Shown here: positions 23,018 to 30,614 of the stretch, piece by piece | Layout: every line of letters starts with the position of its first letter | How positions within the stretch are numbered: the first letter of the stretch is position 1 | Source of the DNA: an uncultured Lachnospiraceae bacterium | Lineage (GTDB): Bacteria; Bacillota; Clostridia; Lachnospirales; Lachnospiraceae | Direction: 5' to 3' | Assembly (NCBI GenBank): GCA_900539715.1 | Contig: UQDA01000026.1 | Coordinates: 1-31,368, forward strand | Length of the DNA: 31,368 nt | Position numbers and translations under genes: made by a program | Notes under the pieces: model-generated | Told to the model about the DNA's origin: nothing | Database searches by the model: none | What the model saw: the letters and a program-made list of their open reading frames with translations, nothing else

Positions 23018-24790
23018 ATGGAGAGGAGCAAGACCTTTCACAGAAAGAAGATAGTCATCATTTTTCTGGCGAGCGTGCTTTTGTTCGCGGGATTGTGCGC
23101 GCGGGTTACATATCTGATGATTTTTGAGTCGGCACATTACAGCGGGATGGCGGAGGAGCTTCACCAAAGAGAAAGAAAGATAAAGGCAAAGCGGGGCAGG
23201 ATAATCGACTGCACCGGTAAGGTGCTGGCAGATAACCGGACGGTGTGCACGGTTTCGGTCATCCATAATCAGATAAAGGAGCCGGAAAAAGTGATAGCCA
23301 TGCTCCAAAAGGAGCTGGAGATTCCCGGGGAAAAGATCCGGAAGCGGGTGGAAAAGGTCTCTTCTATAGAAAAGATAAAGAGCAATGTCCCGAAAGAAGT
23401 AGGAGACCGCATCCGGGAATACGGGCTTGATGGTGTCAAGGTGGACGAGGATTATAAAAGATATTATCCTTATGATGACCTTGCATCCAAGGTGCTCGGA
23501 TTTACGGGAAGTGACAACCAGGGGATACTGGCGCTGGAAAGTAAATATGATGAAACGCTCTCCGGGAAGCCGGGGCTCATTTTGGAGATGACGGATGCAC
23601 GCGGGGTCCGGCTGGAGGAGGAAGGTGAGAGCCGGGTGGAACCGGAAGACGGCGACGATCTTTACATCAGTCTGGATATCAATATCCAGCAGTATGCGAC
23701 GCAGCTTGCGGAGCAGGTAAAAAAGGCGAAGGAGGCGGAGAGTGTTTCTGTACTTGTACTCCGTCCCGACAACGGGGAGATACTCGCGATGGTGGATGTG
23801 CCGGAGTATCATCTGAACGAGCCGTTTTCTTTGACTGATGAAGTCATGCTACAGGAGAGTGTTTCCGAAAACGGGGTGTCTGAAAAGCAAAAGCAGGAAG
23901 CGCTGAACCGAATGTGGCGCAATGCCTGCATCAACGATACTTATGAACCGGGCTCGGCGTTCAAGATAATAACCGCGTCAGCAGCATTGGAGGCTGGAGT
24001 GGTGACAGAGGAGGACCGGTTTGTATGCCCGGGCTATGTGACCGTGGAGGGACGGCGCATCAGATGTGCAAAAATATCGGGACACGGGCCGGAAAGCTTT
24101 GTGCAGGGAACGATGAACTCCTGTAATCCGGTATTTGTGACGGTGGGGCTAAGACTTGGCGCGGAGCGCTTTTATGAGTATTTTGACCGGTTTGGTCTGC
24201 TTAAAAAGACAGGTATTGATGTCCCCGGAGAGGCGGGAACGATCATGCACAAACCTGAAAATATGGGACCGGTGGAGCTGGCGACAGTATCCTTTGGACA
24301 GTCCTTTCAGATAACGCCGATCCAGCTGGCAGCGACCGTCAGCTCTCTGATAAACGGCGGGGTACGTATCACACCTCATTTTGCGGTAACGACGGCGGAC
24401 CGGATATCGGGGCGGGAGACGCCGATAGAATGGAAAGAAGGAGAACGCATCCTGTCGGAGGATGTGAGCAGGCGGCTCCGGGAGATATTGTTTCAGGTGG
24501 TGGAAAACGGCGGCGGAAAAAATGGAAAGGTGGAAGGCTTTCGGGTGGGAGGAAAGACCGCGACGAGCGAGACGCTCCCGAGAGGTACAGGGCGCTATAT
24601 TTCCTCTTTTCTGGGTTTTGCCCCGGCGGACGAACCGAAGGTTCTGGCGCTGTGCATCATCCGAAACCCCAAGGGCATCTATTACGGCGGTCAGGTGGCG
24701 GCGCCGGTGGTGCGTCAGCTCTTTGAAAATATACTTCCATATCTGGACGAAATAGAGTATGATGAGGAAAGGAACGGCAAAAAGGCATGA
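23018..24790 (+). CDS. Class B penicillin-binding protein, SpoVD/FtsI-like transpeptidase with KTA motif
   Basis: A 590-residue membrane-anchored transpeptidase. Transmembrane helix at about 11-31 (IVIIFLASVLLFAGLCAR), dimerisation domain from RGRIIDCTGKVLADN, and the transpeptidase domain with SAFK (active Ser313), SCN at 368-370, and KTA at 513-515 within RVGGKTATSETLPRG. The usual third motif is KTG. The downstream fold (YISSFLGFAPADEP) is complete, and there is no PASTA domain. ATG 23018 is chosen over ATG 23006 because GAGG is 6 nt upstream; the earlier ATG has none. Next to the first PBP and ahead of mraY it occupies the place of spoVD in Bacillus, but a sporulation role cannot be read from sequence. 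It overlaps mraY by ATGA. Confidence 0.9.
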   Translation: MERSKTFHRKKIVIIFLASVLLFAGLCARVTYLMIFESAHYSGMAEELHQRERKIKAKRGRIIDCTGKVLADNRTVCTVSVIHNQIKEPEKVIAMLQKELEIPGEKIRKRVEKVSSIEKIKSNVPKEVGDRIREYGLDGVKVDEDYKRYYPYDDLASKVLGFTGSDNQGILALESKYDETLSGKPGLILEMTDARGVRLEEEGESRVEPEDGDDLYISLDINIQQYATQLAEQVKKAKEAESVSVLVLRPDNGEILAMVDVPEYHLNEPFSLTDEVMLQESVSENGVSEKQKQEALNRMWRNACINDTYEPGSAFKIITASAALEAGVVTEEDRFVCPGYVTVEGRRIRCAKISGHGPESFVQGTMNSCNPVFVTVGLRLGAERFYEYFDRFGLLKKTGIDVPGEAGTIMHKPENMGPVELATVSFGQSFQITPIQLAATVSSLINGGVRITPHFAVTTADRISGRETPIEWKEGERILSEDVSRRLREILFQVVENGGGKNGKVEGFRVGGKTATSETLPRGTGRYISSFLGFAPADEPKVLALCIIRNPKGIYYGGQVAAPVVRQLFENILPYLDEIEYDEERNGKKA

Positions 24791-25743
24791 CGGCATCCAT
24801 ATTGCTTCCGGCGCTTATTTCATTTAGCGTAAGCGCCCTGTTGGGACCTGTAGTGATTCCTTTTTTACGGAAGCTGAAGGCGATGCAGACGGTACGGGAG
24901 GAAGGTCCTGTCACCCATCGCAGAAAAAACGGGACGCCTACGATGGGCGGAATTCTTTTCCTGGCAGGAGTTTTTGTGTCCTGCCGACTGTTTGCAGGAC
25001 AGTATCCCAAAATCATCCCGGTGGTATTTCTGACGCTGGGCTTCGGGCTTGTGGGACTTCTGGACGATTATATCAAAGTCATACTGCACCGTTCGATGGG
25101 ACTGACTGCGCTGCAGAAGTTTTCCGCACAGCTTCTCGTGACGGGGATTTTTGCTTACTATCTGACTCACTATGCGCAGACGGAGCTTTTGATGAAGATA
25201 CCGTTTCTGCCGGGGAGACTGCTGGATATCGGCGTTTGGAGCATTCCTCTTTTGTTTCTGGTGGTGATAGGTACGGTCAACGGGACGAACTTTACGGACG
25301 GACTCGACGGACTGGCAGGGAGTGTGACCGTTTTAGTAGCGGTATTTTTTTCGGTCGTAGCCATCGGTACGAAAAGCGGGATAGAACCGGCAACCTGTGC
25401 GGTCGCGGGCGGACTGCTTGGTTTTTTACTGTTTAACGTCTATCCCGCCAGCGTGTTTATGGGAGATACGGGTTCTCTTGCGCTGGGCGGTTTTGTGACG
25501 GGCACTGCGTATGCTTTGCAGATGCCGCTGTTTATCCCGATCGTGGGTTTTGTATATCTGGCAGAGGTATTGTCGGTGATGCTTCAAGTGGTCTATTTTA
25601 AATTGACCGGAGGAAAGCGCCTGTTTAAAATGGCACCTCTGCATCATCATTTTGAGTTATGCGGCTGGTCGGAGACGAGAGTTGTTGCGGTTTTTTCCAT
25701 CGTGACGGCACTGCTGTGTCTCATTGGGCTGGCGGCTGTTTGA
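24787..25743 (+). CDS. mraY: Phospho-N-acetylmuramoyl-pentapeptide-transferase MraY
   Basis: A 318-residue polytopic enzyme that transfers phospho-MurNAc-pentapeptide to undecaprenyl phosphate to make lipid I. About ten hydrophobic helices are visible. Family motifs: THRRKNGTPTMGGILF, GLLDDYIKV (metal-binding aspartates), NGTNFTDGLDGLAGS (from about 165), NVYPASVFMGDTGSLALGG and the cytoplasmic triple histidine in MAPLHHHFE (286-288). Length matches the family. ATG 24787 overlaps the PBP stop by ATGA. Confidence 0.97.
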   Translation: MTASILLPALISFSVSALLGPVVIPFLRKLKAMQTVREEGPVTHRRKNGTPTMGGILFLAGVFVSCRLFAGQYPKIIPVVFLTLGFGLVGLLDDYIKVILHRSMGLTALQKFSAQLLVTGIFAYYLTHYAQTELLMKIPFLPGRLLDIGVWSIPLLFLVVIGTVNGTNFTDGLDGLAGSVTVLVAVFFSVVAIGTKSGIEPATCAVAGGLLGFLLFNVYPASVFMGDTGSLALGGFVTGTAYALQMPLFIPIVGFVYLAEVLSVMLQVVYFKLTGGKRLFKMAPLHHHFELCGWSETRVVAVFSIVTALLCLIGLAAV

Positions 25744-25788
25744 ATTTTGGAATACGGGCGAAGAAGTCCGGAAAGGCGGTTTTTAAAT

Positions 25789-27153
25789 ATGGAACTACAG
25801 GGAAAAAAGGTACTGGTAGCAGGCTGCGGAAAAAGCGGTCTGGGCGCGGCGGGACTTTTAAAGAAAACAGGGGCATGCCCGGTGCTGTTTGATGAAAATG
25901 AAGAGATTGACAGGGAAAGCCTGACAGCGCGCAAGGATTATCCCGAAGGTGTTTTGCTGGTGCTTGGAAAGCTGGAGGATGCGCTGATAAAGGAACTTTC
26001 TCTGGCGGTCATCAGCCCTGGTATTTCCATTGAAGAGCCTTTTGTGGAACGGCTCAAGGAGGCAGGTGTTCCTATATGGGGGGAAGTGGAGCTGGCATGG
26101 CAGTTCGGAAAAGGCAGGCTGATAGCTATTACCGGTACGAACGGAAAGACGACTACGACGGCTCTCGTGGGAGAAATTTTGAAAAAGCATTTCGCTTCTG
26201 CGTTTATCGTAGGCAATATCGGGACGCCTTATACGGGAGAAGCACTGAAGATGACAGAAGAGAGTGTGACAGTTGCAGAAATAAGCAGCTTTCAGCTGGA
26301 AACGGCACAGAAGTTCCATCCGGAGGTGTCCGCTATCTTAAATATTACGCCGGATCATCTGAACCGTCACCATACGATGGACGGCTATGCAGCGGTGAAG
26401 GAATCAGTTACAAAAAATCAGACAAAACAGGACTTCTGCATCCTTAATTATATGGATGACAGGCTGCGCTCTTTTGGAAATGGGCAGTGCCCGGCTCAGA
26501 CGATATGGTTTTCCTCAAAGGAAAAGCCGGAATCAGGCTATTATCTGAACGGGGAAAAAATCTGTCGCGATATGGGAGCCGGGGAAGAGGTGCTGCTGGA
26601 TGTATCGGAGATGAACCTTATCGGCGTGCACAATTATGAAAATGTAATGGCGGCAGTCGCCTGTACTGCAGCCTTTGGCGTTCCGATGGAGACGATCCTT
26701 GATACGGTCCGCAGCTTTAGGGCTGTGGAGCACAGGATAGAGTATGTGGCGACTAAAAAGGGCGTCGTATATTATAACGATTCCAAGGGAACGAATCCTG
26801 ATGCGGCGATACAGGCTGTGCGGGCGATGAAATGGCCGACGATACTTATCGGCGGAGGATATGACAAGCAGAATACATACGATGAATGGATAGAGTCTTT
26901 TGAGGGCAGAGTAAAGCTGTTTGTTCTGATAGGGCAGACGCGGGAGAAGATAGCGGAATGCGCAAGGGCGCATGGAATGACAGATATCGTCCTGGCGGAC
27001 AGCTTTGAGGAGGCGATGGATATCTGTGTAAAGTCGGCGTGTCCGGGAGATGCTGTCCTTTTATCGCCCGCATGCGCGAGCTGGGGAATGTTTCCGAACT
27101 ATGAGGTGCGCGGAAACATGTTTAAAGAATATGTGAATGGTCTGAAGGAGTGA
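25789..27153 (+). CDS. murD: UDP-N-acetylmuramoyl-L-alanine:D-glutamate ligase MurD
   Basis: A 454-residue Mur ligase adding D-glutamate to UDP-MurNAc-L-alanine. The N-terminal Rossmann-like UDP-binding domain begins KKVLVAGCGKSGLGAAGLL. The ATP loop GTNGKTTTT is at about 116-124, followed by GNIGTPY, EISSFQLE and ILNITPDHLNRH. The C-terminal domain has VEHRIEYV, YYNDSKGTNPDA, GGGYDK and LLSPACASWGMF. The frame opens at 25747 (TTG), but ATG 25789 fits the family N-terminus and has a GGCGG-type ribosome binding site. It lies 45 bases after mraY. Confidence 0.96.
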   Translation: MELQGKKVLVAGCGKSGLGAAGLLKKTGACPVLFDENEEIDRESLTARKDYPEGVLLVLGKLEDALIKELSLAVISPGISIEEPFVERLKEAGVPIWGEVELAWQFGKGRLIAITGTNGKTTTTALVGEILKKHFASAFIVGNIGTPYTGEALKMTEESVTVAEISSFQLETAQKFHPEVSAILNITPDHLNRHHTMDGYAAVKESVTKNQTKQDFCILNYMDDRLRSFGNGQCPAQTIWFSSKEKPESGYYLNGEKICRDMGAGEEVLLDVSEMNLIGVHNYENVMAAVACTAAFGVPMETILDTVRSFRAVEHRIEYVATKKGVVYYNDSKGTNPDAAIQAVRAMKWPTILIGGGYDKQNTYDEWIESFEGRVKLFVLIGQTREKIAECARAHGMTDIVLADSFEEAMDICVKSACPGDAVLLSPACASWGMFPNYEVRGNMFKEYVNGLKE

Positions 27154-27157
27154 TAGC

Positions 27158-28306
27158 GTGGCAGGACGTAGAGTGCGGCGGAAAGCGGAACATTATTTTG
27201 ATTACAGCCTTCTGTTCATCATCCTGTTCCTGACGGGCTTCGGACTGGTGATGATATATTCGGCGAGCGCTTATGATGCTGCCGGACAGATGGACAATGA
27301 ATATTATTACCTGACGCATCAGGGCTTTGCAGTGGTGCTGGGAATAATCGGGATGTTTGTGATATCCGTGATACCGTATCATTTTTGGGAGCGCTTTGCA
27401 GTGCTTGGATACGGCGTGTCCATGGTATTGATACTTCTTGTGCTGACGCCGTTGGGAATAGAGGCAAACGGCGCGAGACGGTGGCTGAATCTGGGTATTT
27501 CGGTCCAGCCGGCGGAGATAGCAAAGCTGGCGATGATATTATTTTTGTCCAGCATGATATGCAAAATGGGACGTAATATCCGGACGGGACGGGGCTTCTG
27601 GTTTATTCTTGGAATGGCGCTCCCGCACTGTATTCTGGTGTGGAAGATAACCGATAACATGAGTTCGGCTATCATCATTTTCGGAATCGCGTTCCTGATG
27701 CTGTTTGTGGCAAGCCCTGATTACAAGCGCTTTGTAGGGATAGGAGCAGTGTGCGTTGTGGGCGCGGTACTGCTGGTATATATGATAACGAAGATGTCCA
27801 GTTTTGAAGGCGCAGGCTTCCGTGTCGAACGTATCGCAGCGTGGCTGGACCCGGAGGCATATGCATCCGGAAAGGGCTTTCAGACGCTGCAGGCGCTGTA
27901 TGCGATAGGGTCCGGAGGAATTTTCGGGAAAGGCCTGGGACAGAGCATCCAGAAGCTGGGATTTTTACCGGAGCAGCAGAACGATATGATATTTTCGATT
28001 ATCTGTGAGGAGTTGGGACTGTTCGGCGGCATTGCTGTGATACTCATATTTGTATTGCTCATCTGGAGACTGATGGTCATTGCAAATAATGCTTCTGACC
28101 TTTTCGGGGCGCTGCTTGTCGTAGGCGTGATGGGGCACATTTCCATTCAGGTGATATTAAATATCGCCGTCGTGACGAATACGATACCGAATACGGGAAT
28201 TTCCCTGCCGTTTATCAGCTACGGAGGTTCGGCAGCCATGTTCATGCTGCTGGAAATGGGGCTTGTGATGAGCGTGGCAAGAGGCATCAGGCTTCGGGAC
28301 GTATGA
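27158..28306 (+). CDS. ftsW: Lipid II polymerase FtsW/SpoVE (SEDS glycosyltransferase)
   Basis: A 382-residue SEDS protein with about ten membrane helices that polymerises glycan strands together with a class B PBP. Conserved SEDS sequences: GLVMIYSAS, GARRWLNLGISVQPAEIAKL, RIAAWLDPEAYASGKGFQTLQALYAIGSGG, GKGLGQS, EQQNDMIFSIICEELG with the essential aspartate at about 276, and NTIPNTGISLPFISYGGS. The start is GTG 27158, with AAGGAG 7 nt upstream and the murD stop immediately before. In the usual cluster murG follows; here murA follows after 52 bases. Whether it serves vegetative division or also sporulation cannot be told. Confidence 0.94.
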   Translation: MAGRRVRRKAEHYFDYSLLFIILFLTGFGLVMIYSASAYDAAGQMDNEYYYLTHQGFAVVLGIIGMFVISVIPYHFWERFAVLGYGVSMVLILLVLTPLGIEANGARRWLNLGISVQPAEIAKLAMILFLSSMICKMGRNIRTGRGFWFILGMALPHCILVWKITDNMSSAIIIFGIAFLMLFVASPDYKRFVGIGAVCVVGAVLLVYMITKMSSFEGAGFRVERIAAWLDPEAYASGKGFQTLQALYAIGSGGIFGKGLGQSIQKLGFLPEQQNDMIFSIICEELGLFGGIAVILIFVLLIWRLMVIANNASDLFGALLVVGVMGHISIQVILNIAVVTNTIPNTGISLPFISYGGSAAMFMLLEMGLVMSVARGIRLRDV

Positions 28307-28358
28307 GGGGATGTCACGGGAAATGATATTTTTTCATATTATATAGCAAGGACGTCGG

Positions 28359-29678
28359 ATGGAAGGTGGAGTTTTGGATTCCATTTGGATAAAAGGAAAA
28401 ACCAGACTTTTGGGGGAAACGCGCATTCAGGGGTCAAAAAATGCGGCGCTTCCGATAATGGCAGCATGCGTGCTTGTGCCGGGGGTAACAGTGCTGGAAA
28501 ATTGCCCGGATATTTCGGATATTTCCTGTATGTGCCGGATTTTGAACAGGATAGGAGTGAAGACGGCGCGGGCGGGAGAAAGCCTGATTGTAGATGCTTC
28601 GCAGGTTGATACGACAGAGCTGCCGTCAGAGGAGATGATCCGGATGCGTTCCTCTGTTATCCTTGCAGGAGCGTTGCTCGGAAGGTGCAGAGAGGTCTCG
28701 TTTTGTCAGCCCGGCGGCTGTGTGATTGGAGACAGGCCGATCGATATGCATATCGGAGCCCTGAAACGGCTGGGAGCGGTGTTTTCAGAAGAAACCGGAG
28801 GGTATGACGATGCGCTGCAGAATGCTGAGTCACATGGAATGCTCCGGGCAGAGGCCAGAGAGCTTTCCGGGGCAGAGATACATCTTCCCTTTCCGAGTGT
28901 GGGGGCAACGCAGAATGCTGTGCTGGCAGCGGTTCTCGCAAAGGGGATAACGCAGATACAGAACTGTGCAAGAGAGCCGGAAATCGTTTCTCTGTGCCGC
29001 TTTTTGAAAGGAGCAGGCGCAAAGATAGCGGGAGAAGGCAGCAGTATGATATCAGTGCAGGGGACAGAAAGGCTTCACGGAAGCAGTTACCGTATCGGGG
29101 CAGACAGAATAGTGGCGGGAACGTATCTTCTGAGCTGTACAGCGGCAGGAGGAGAGGTGTTTTTACGGGAAGCTCCGTCAGAAGAACTGGGGGCGGTCAT
29201 TGGCATTGCGCGCAGGATGGGCGCGGCGGTCAGAGAGGACATATCGGGTATATCAGTTTCCCGGAAAGGAAAATTGCAGCCTTTGGAAAGTGTGGAAACG
29301 GGAGTGTATCCCGGTTTCCCGACAGATCTTCAGTCGGCTCTTTTGACGGCGCTGTGTCAGGCGGAGGGAAAAAGCGTTGTGACAGAGCGGATATTTAACG
29401 GGCGTTTCGGGGTATCGGAGCAGCTAAACCGGATGGGAGCGGGAATTACGATAGCAGGAGACAAGGCGGTGATGCGCGGAGGCAGGAGACTGACAGGGTG
29501 TACTGTGCAGGCAGGTGAGCTTCGCGGAGGCGCTGCTCTGACAGCGGCGGGGGTTTGTGCAAAAGGGACTACCCGGGTGGAAAACTGTCATTTCATCCGG
29601 CGCGGATATGAGGATATTGTGAGAGATTTCAAAAAAATGGGAGCAGACATTGGCACAGAAACGCAAACAGGATTATAA
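28359..29678 (+). CDS. murA: UDP-N-acetylglucosamine 1-carboxyvinyltransferase MurA
   Basis: A 439-residue enzyme for the first committed peptidoglycan step, transfer of enolpyruvate from PEP to UDP-GlcNAc. Two-domain inside-out barrel features: IQGSKNAALPIMAA (Lys and Asn of the active site), MRSSVILAGALLGR, and PGGCVIGDRPIDMHI with the loop cysteine at about 121, the residue attacked by fosfomycin. Then follow FPSVGATQNAVLAA, DRIVAGTYL, GVYPGFPTDLQSALL and IFNGRF. ATG 28359 has AAGGA 6 nt upstream; TTG 28374 is a weaker alternative. Clostridia often have two MurA paralogues, so this may be one of a pair. Its end overlaps ftsQ by 29 bases. Confidence 0.94.
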   Translation: MEGGVLDSIWIKGKTRLLGETRIQGSKNAALPIMAACVLVPGVTVLENCPDISDISCMCRILNRIGVKTARAGESLIVDASQVDTTELPSEEMIRMRSSVILAGALLGRCREVSFCQPGGCVIGDRPIDMHIGALKRLGAVFSEETGGYDDALQNAESHGMLRAEARELSGAEIHLPFPSVGATQNAVLAAVLAKGITQIQNCAREPEIVSLCRFLKGAGAKIAGEGSSMISVQGTERLHGSSYRIGADRIVAGTYLLSCTAAGGEVFLREAPSEELGAVIGIARRMGAAVREDISGISVSRKGKLQPLESVETGVYPGFPTDLQSALLTALCQAEGKSVVTERIFNGRFGVSEQLNRMGAGITIAGDKAVMRGGRRLTGCTVQAGELRGGAALTAAGVCAKGTTRVENCHFIRRGYEDIVRDFKKMGADIGTETQTGL

Positions 29679-30507
29679 ACTGGTGACGGGCGGAAAAGCC
29701 GGTAAAAAAGGAAAAAAGAAAAAAGTTTCTGGGGGAAAGGGGGCGTTCTTTTCCTCAGAGCGCTTTGCGCAGCCCCAAAAAAGAGGGCCTTCCCGGCGTT
29801 TTTGGCTGGGACTTGCAGTTGCGGGAGTCGTCTGCGCAGTGCTGCTGGGCGCTCTTGCTTTTGTGCAGATGCAGTTTCATGTAGAGAATGTTTCCGTTGA
29901 AGGAAATGTACACTACACGAAGGAAGAGATTGAGGAGATGGTCATAAAGGACAGGCTCTCGGCAAATTCCCTTTACTTGTCGTTTAAGTACCGTAATAAG
30001 GAAATCCGGAATATTCCATTCATCGAAAAAATGAGCGTGCGGGTCGATTCGCCAAACAGCATTACGATACGTGTCTATGAAAAGACAGTGGCAGGATATG
30101 TGGAATATATGGGACGGTATATGTATTTTGACCGGGAAGGTATTGTTGTGGAATCCTCGGAGACAAGAACTTCCGGGGTGCCTCAGGTAACGGGGATAGA
30201 CTTTGACCATGTGGTTCTTTATGAGCCGCTTCCGGTAGAAGATACCGCCATTTTCAGTGAGGTGCTGTCGATTACCCAGATGCTTTCAAAATACGATATC
30301 GTGACGGACAAAATCTTTTTTAATAGTGAAAATGAAATCACACTTTATTTTGAAAATGTGCGAGCGCGCCTTGGAAAAGATGACCTGGAGGAAAAGGTGA
30401 TGCGGCTTCAGCAGATACTGCCTAATCTTGAAGGAGAAACAGGTGTTCTGGACATGCAGAACTATTCGGATGACCGCAAAAATGTCACATTCCGCAGGGA
30501 TGACTGA
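29650..30507 (+). CDS. ftsQ: Cell division protein FtsQ/DivIB
   Basis: A 285-residue bitopic protein of the divisome. A basic, lysine-rich cytoplasmic tail (KAGKKGKKKKVSGGKG) precedes one transmembrane helix (about 51-72, FWLGLAVAGVVCAVLLGALA). A POTRA domain begins at FHVENVSVEGNVHYTKEEIEEM (about 76-144), followed by the FtsQ beta domain (ITIRVYEKTVAGYVEYMGRYMYFDREGIVV). The start is TTG 29650 inside murA, with GGGAG (29639-29643) 6 nt upstream. No ATG in the right place exists before the basic tail. It links FtsL/DivIC to the ring and precedes ftsZ. Confidence 0.9.
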   Translation: MAQKRKQDYKLVTGGKAGKKGKKKKVSGGKGAFFSSERFAQPQKRGPSRRFWLGLAVAGVVCAVLLGALAFVQMQFHVENVSVEGNVHYTKEEIEEMVIKDRLSANSLYLSFKYRNKEIRNIPFIEKMSVRVDSPNSITIRVYEKTVAGYVEYMGRYMYFDREGIVVESSETRTSGVPQVTGIDFDHVVLYEPLPVEDTAIFSEVLSITQMLSKYDIVTDKIFFNSENEITLYFENVRARLGKDDLEEKVMRLQQILPNLEGETGVLDMQNYSDDRKNVTFRRDD

Positions 30508-30544
30508 CCGGGACAAAATATCGTCTAAAAATGAAAAAAAGAGG

Positions 30545-30573
30545 TTGCGTAAATCCGAAAATGATTATATGAT
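30545..30573 (+). promoter_or_regulatory. Candidate local promoter for ftsZ
   Basis: TTGCGT (30545-30550) and TATGAT (30568-30573) are separated by 17 nt in the 107-base gap between ftsQ and ftsZ. No extended -10 is seen, so support is weaker than for the other promoters. Confidence 0.45.
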
Positions 30574-30614
30574 AAATATTATGAAGTTTGTCAGGAATGA
30601 AGGAGGAAATACCC

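Noticed and set aside
28307..28358. Promoter between ftsW and murA
   Set aside because: TATTAT-like elements are present, but no -35 at usable spacing; probably just A/T-rich leader.
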